Shown here one piece after another: positions 5,157 through 6,354 of a DNA stretch of 6,354 nucleotides. Position 1 is the stretch's first letter. Each line of letters begins with the position of its first letter. The translations under genes and the position numbers were made by a program. Source of the DNA: Solirubrobacterales bacterium (lineage in GTDB: Bacteria; Actinomycetota; Thermoleophilia; Solirubrobacterales; Solirubrobacteraceae). Where the stretch lies: NCBI GenBank assembly GCA_019240015.1, contig JAFAZB010000253.1:1-6354 (forward strand), written 5' to 3'. The notes beneath the pieces were generated by a model that searched no databases, was not told where the DNA came from, and was given only the letters and a program-made list of their open reading frames with translations.

Positions 5157-6032
5157 CTACGCGCTGGTCCGCGACGGGCGGCGGTCGATCAGAACCAGGT
5201 GTAGGAGCTCCGAGCCGTCGACGGGCTCGACGCTCAGCTCGTCGGCCAGCAGCGCCAGCGGGGATCGGGGTCGGTCGGTTGGCGCGCCGGCGCCCAGCTT
5301 CGTGCCGCTGTTGACTTGCAGCGGACCGATCGTCAGCTCCAGACGCCGCTCGGCGCTCGCGATCGCGAAACCGATCCGTGCTCCGGTTGCCGCGGTCTGG
5401 GCGTGGGCGGCGACCGCGTCGGCGACCAGGTAGAGATCAGAGAAGCGGTCGAGCGAGAAGTGAGCGCTCGCCGCCAGGGTCCTCGCGAGGCGACCCAGCA
5501 AACTGGCCACCAACACGACCGGCGACAGCGTCACCACCACGTCGCCGGCCAGCGATGGCAGCTCCTCGGGGAGCTCGGCGGCCGATTGGGTCGCCCGCGC
5601 GGGCGCTCCTGGGCCTCCCGGGGCCGCGACGAGCTGATGGTCGAAGGTCATCCGCACCTCGGTTCCGCCGTCCGGCGCGCTCAGGAACTCCGCCCTGTCC
5701 GCCAACGCGCTGATCACCGCCAGCCCCACGCCCATCCGATCCTCGGAGGAGGCGACTTTTCGCATCCCGCCGCCGCGGTCTCGAACCACGACATGGATCC
5801 CCTCGGGGTCGATGTCGAGCTTCACCACCAGCGGCCCGGCGGCCCCTTCGTAGGCGTGCACGGCGACGTTGTTACAAGCCTCGCTGACGGCGGTCTTGAG
5901 GTCGTCGAGCAACTCGGATTCGAACTTCATCGATTCGCCGACGCCCGCCAGCGCGCTTCTGACGAGCGTGACGCACTCGGGCCGGCTCTCCAGCTCGAGT
6001 CGTATCGACGGGGAATCCACGAATACATCCAC
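5157..6032 (-). CDS. Two-domain anti-sigma-type ATPase: active HATPase plus degenerate C-terminal copy
   Basis: This 291-aa protein begins with an RsbW-like GHKL domain (about 8-130). Its N-box is E51-ACNN55-VAVHAY, G1 is DRGGGM (85-90), G2 is GVGLAVISALADRAEF (101-116), and the last strands are DGGTEVRMTF (121-130). ATP binding and kinase activity look intact. After an Ala/Pro/Gly-rich linker (about 135-165), residues about 165-285 show the same helical/strand order: a VASLLGRLARTLAASA helix, then DLYLVADAVAAHAQ where an N-box would sit, then ERRLELTIGPLQ. The N-box Glu and Asn, the G1 Asp-Gly and the glycine-rich G2 are missing, so it looks like a degenerate second HATPase, perhaps for partner binding. 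GTG 6032 is the longest start; GTG at 6020 is possible. Its stop is one base from the phosphatase stop on the other strand. It probably belongs to the same switch, or titrates the same STAS protein. Confidence 0.88.
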   Translation of the reverse strand: MDVFVDSPSIRLELESRPECVTLVRSALAGVGESMKFESELLDDLKTAVSEACNNVAVHAYEGAAGPLVVKLDIDPEGIHVVVRDRGGGMRKVASSEDRMGVGLAVISALADRAEFLSAPDGGTEVRMTFDHQLVAAPGGPGAPARATQSAAELPEELPSLAGDVVVTLSPVVLVASLLGRLARTLAASAHFSLDRFSDLYLVADAVAAHAQTAATGARIGFAIASAERRLELTIGPLQVNSGTKLGAGAPTDRPRSPLALLADELSVEPVDGSELLHLVLIDRRPSRTSA

Positions 6033-6048
6033 CGACCTGGGGCCGGAT

Positions 6049-6056
6049 TACCCTCG
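6049..6056 (+). promoter_or_regulatory. TACCCTCG element in the divergent intergenic region
   Basis: TACCCTCG at 6049-6056 is an exact 8-bp copy of the element at 2508-2515. It lies in the 150-base gap between the two-domain ATPase (minus strand) and the KDHGPS gene (plus strand). If it is a -10, the leader to the ATG at 6183 would be about 120 nt. No -35 consensus is seen and chance occurrence cannot be excluded. A second TANNNT-like stretch, TAGCTG at 6144-6149, is closer to the gene. Confidence 0.2.
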
Positions 6057-6182
6057 GGGGCGCACGTCAAATCACTTGTTGCGCCGAGCGGCCAGTTCCG
6101 AGGCCCACGAGCGTCGCCAGGCATGCCGGGCCGCCGGTCAGGGTAGCTGTCGCGCGTACCCGATCACGACAGGAGAGTGGCG

Positions 6183-6354
6183 ATGGCCAAGGATCACGGC
6201 CCCAGCGTAAAGAACGACAAGCAATACGAGGGACTGCGCAAGAAGGGCATGAGCAAGTCCCGCGCGGCGGCGATCTCCAACTCCCCCGGCTCCTCGAGCC
6301 GCGGCGGCAAGAGCAGTGGCAGCAGCCAGAGCAGGCGCAGCAGCGGGTCGGGCA
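6183..6354 (+). CDS. Small basic KDHGPS-type protein (DUF7218-like), 3' end beyond window
   Basis: The first 57 residues are present. MAKDHGPSVKNDKQYEGLRK is followed by GMSKSRAAAISNSPG and then a Ser/Gly/Arg/Lys-rich tail (SSRGGKSSGSSQSRRSSGSG). The KDHGPSVKNDKQYE...LRKKGMSKxRAAxIxNSP pattern matches, from memory, a widespread family of small uncharacterised proteins (DUF7218), some of which are labelled Rho-termination-factor-like. Members usually have the short conserved head and a variable low-complexity tail. No enzymatic role is known to me. The tail is basic and presumably disordered, so nucleic acid binding is a guess. AGGAG (6171-6175) lies seven bases before the ATG and sets the start. 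It is divergent from the two-domain ATPase and the reading frame is open to the window edge. Confidence 0.85.
   Translation, partial: MAKDHGPSVKNDKQYEGLRKKGMSKSRAAAISNSPGSSSRGGKSSGSSQSRRSSGSG

Noticed and set aside
5316..6146. Plus-strand open frame of 276 codons antisense to the two-domain ATPase
   Set aside because: The composition is that of a shadow frame, and the minus strand shows intact N, G1 and G2 boxes.

Overview
The window comes from a very GC-rich bacterium whose codons nearly always end in G or C. The gene types point to an actinobacterium: partner-switching regulators in quantity, a HrdB/RpoD-like sigma factor, a PAS-GAF-SpoIIE phosphatase and a small KDHGPS-type protein. A soil Thermoleophilia/Solirubrobacterales-type organism is my best guess, but that is inference and no marker gene is present. 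I see no rRNA, tRNA, CRISPR array, transposase or integrase.

Left part (1-1392). The minus strand at the left edge carries the start of a lipoprotein, cut by the window, with a lipobox cysteine and an Ala/Pro/Gly/Ser-rich mature region. Diverging from it is a 93-aa all-helical, phasin-like protein (440-721). It has a recognisable promoter framed by a perfect 9-bp inverted repeat and ends in a textbook intrinsic terminator. Next is a 137-aa protein (879-1292) with a helical core between Lys/Arg/Ala/Ser/Thr-rich tails, an architecture like PhaF-type phasin/histone-like proteins. It has a perfect Shine-Dalgarno and is followed by a strong GC hairpin.

Central and right part (1393-6032). This is a complete partner-switching regulatory island. 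In order it holds: a sigma-70 factor with a region 1.1-like N-terminus (1393-2475); a single-domain RsbW/SpoIIAB-type anti-sigma kinase (2532-2957); a STAS anti-anti-sigma factor with the phosphorylatable serine (3079-3471); and a PAS-GAF-SpoIIE/PP2C phosphatase (about 3473-5155). Convergent with the phosphatase, with a single base between the two stop codons, is a second anti-sigma-type ATPase (5157-6032) that carries an extra degenerate C-terminal domain. By analogy with Bacillus SigB/SpoIIA control, the kinases would hold a sigma factor and phosphorylate the STAS protein. The phosphatase, on sensing a signal through PAS/GAF, would dephosphorylate the STAS protein, which then displaces the sigma factor. 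Whether the adjacent sigma factor is the actual client is inference.

Right edge (6183-6354). A small basic KDHGPS-type protein (DUF7218-like) with a Ser/Gly/Arg-rich tail starts here and runs off the window.

The main oddities are an RpoD-like rather than SigB-like sigma factor beside the switch, altered promoter-reading residues in it, a phosphatase that seems to need a CTG start coupled to the STAS stop, the two-domain kinase, and the inverted repeat around the promoter of the 93-aa gene.
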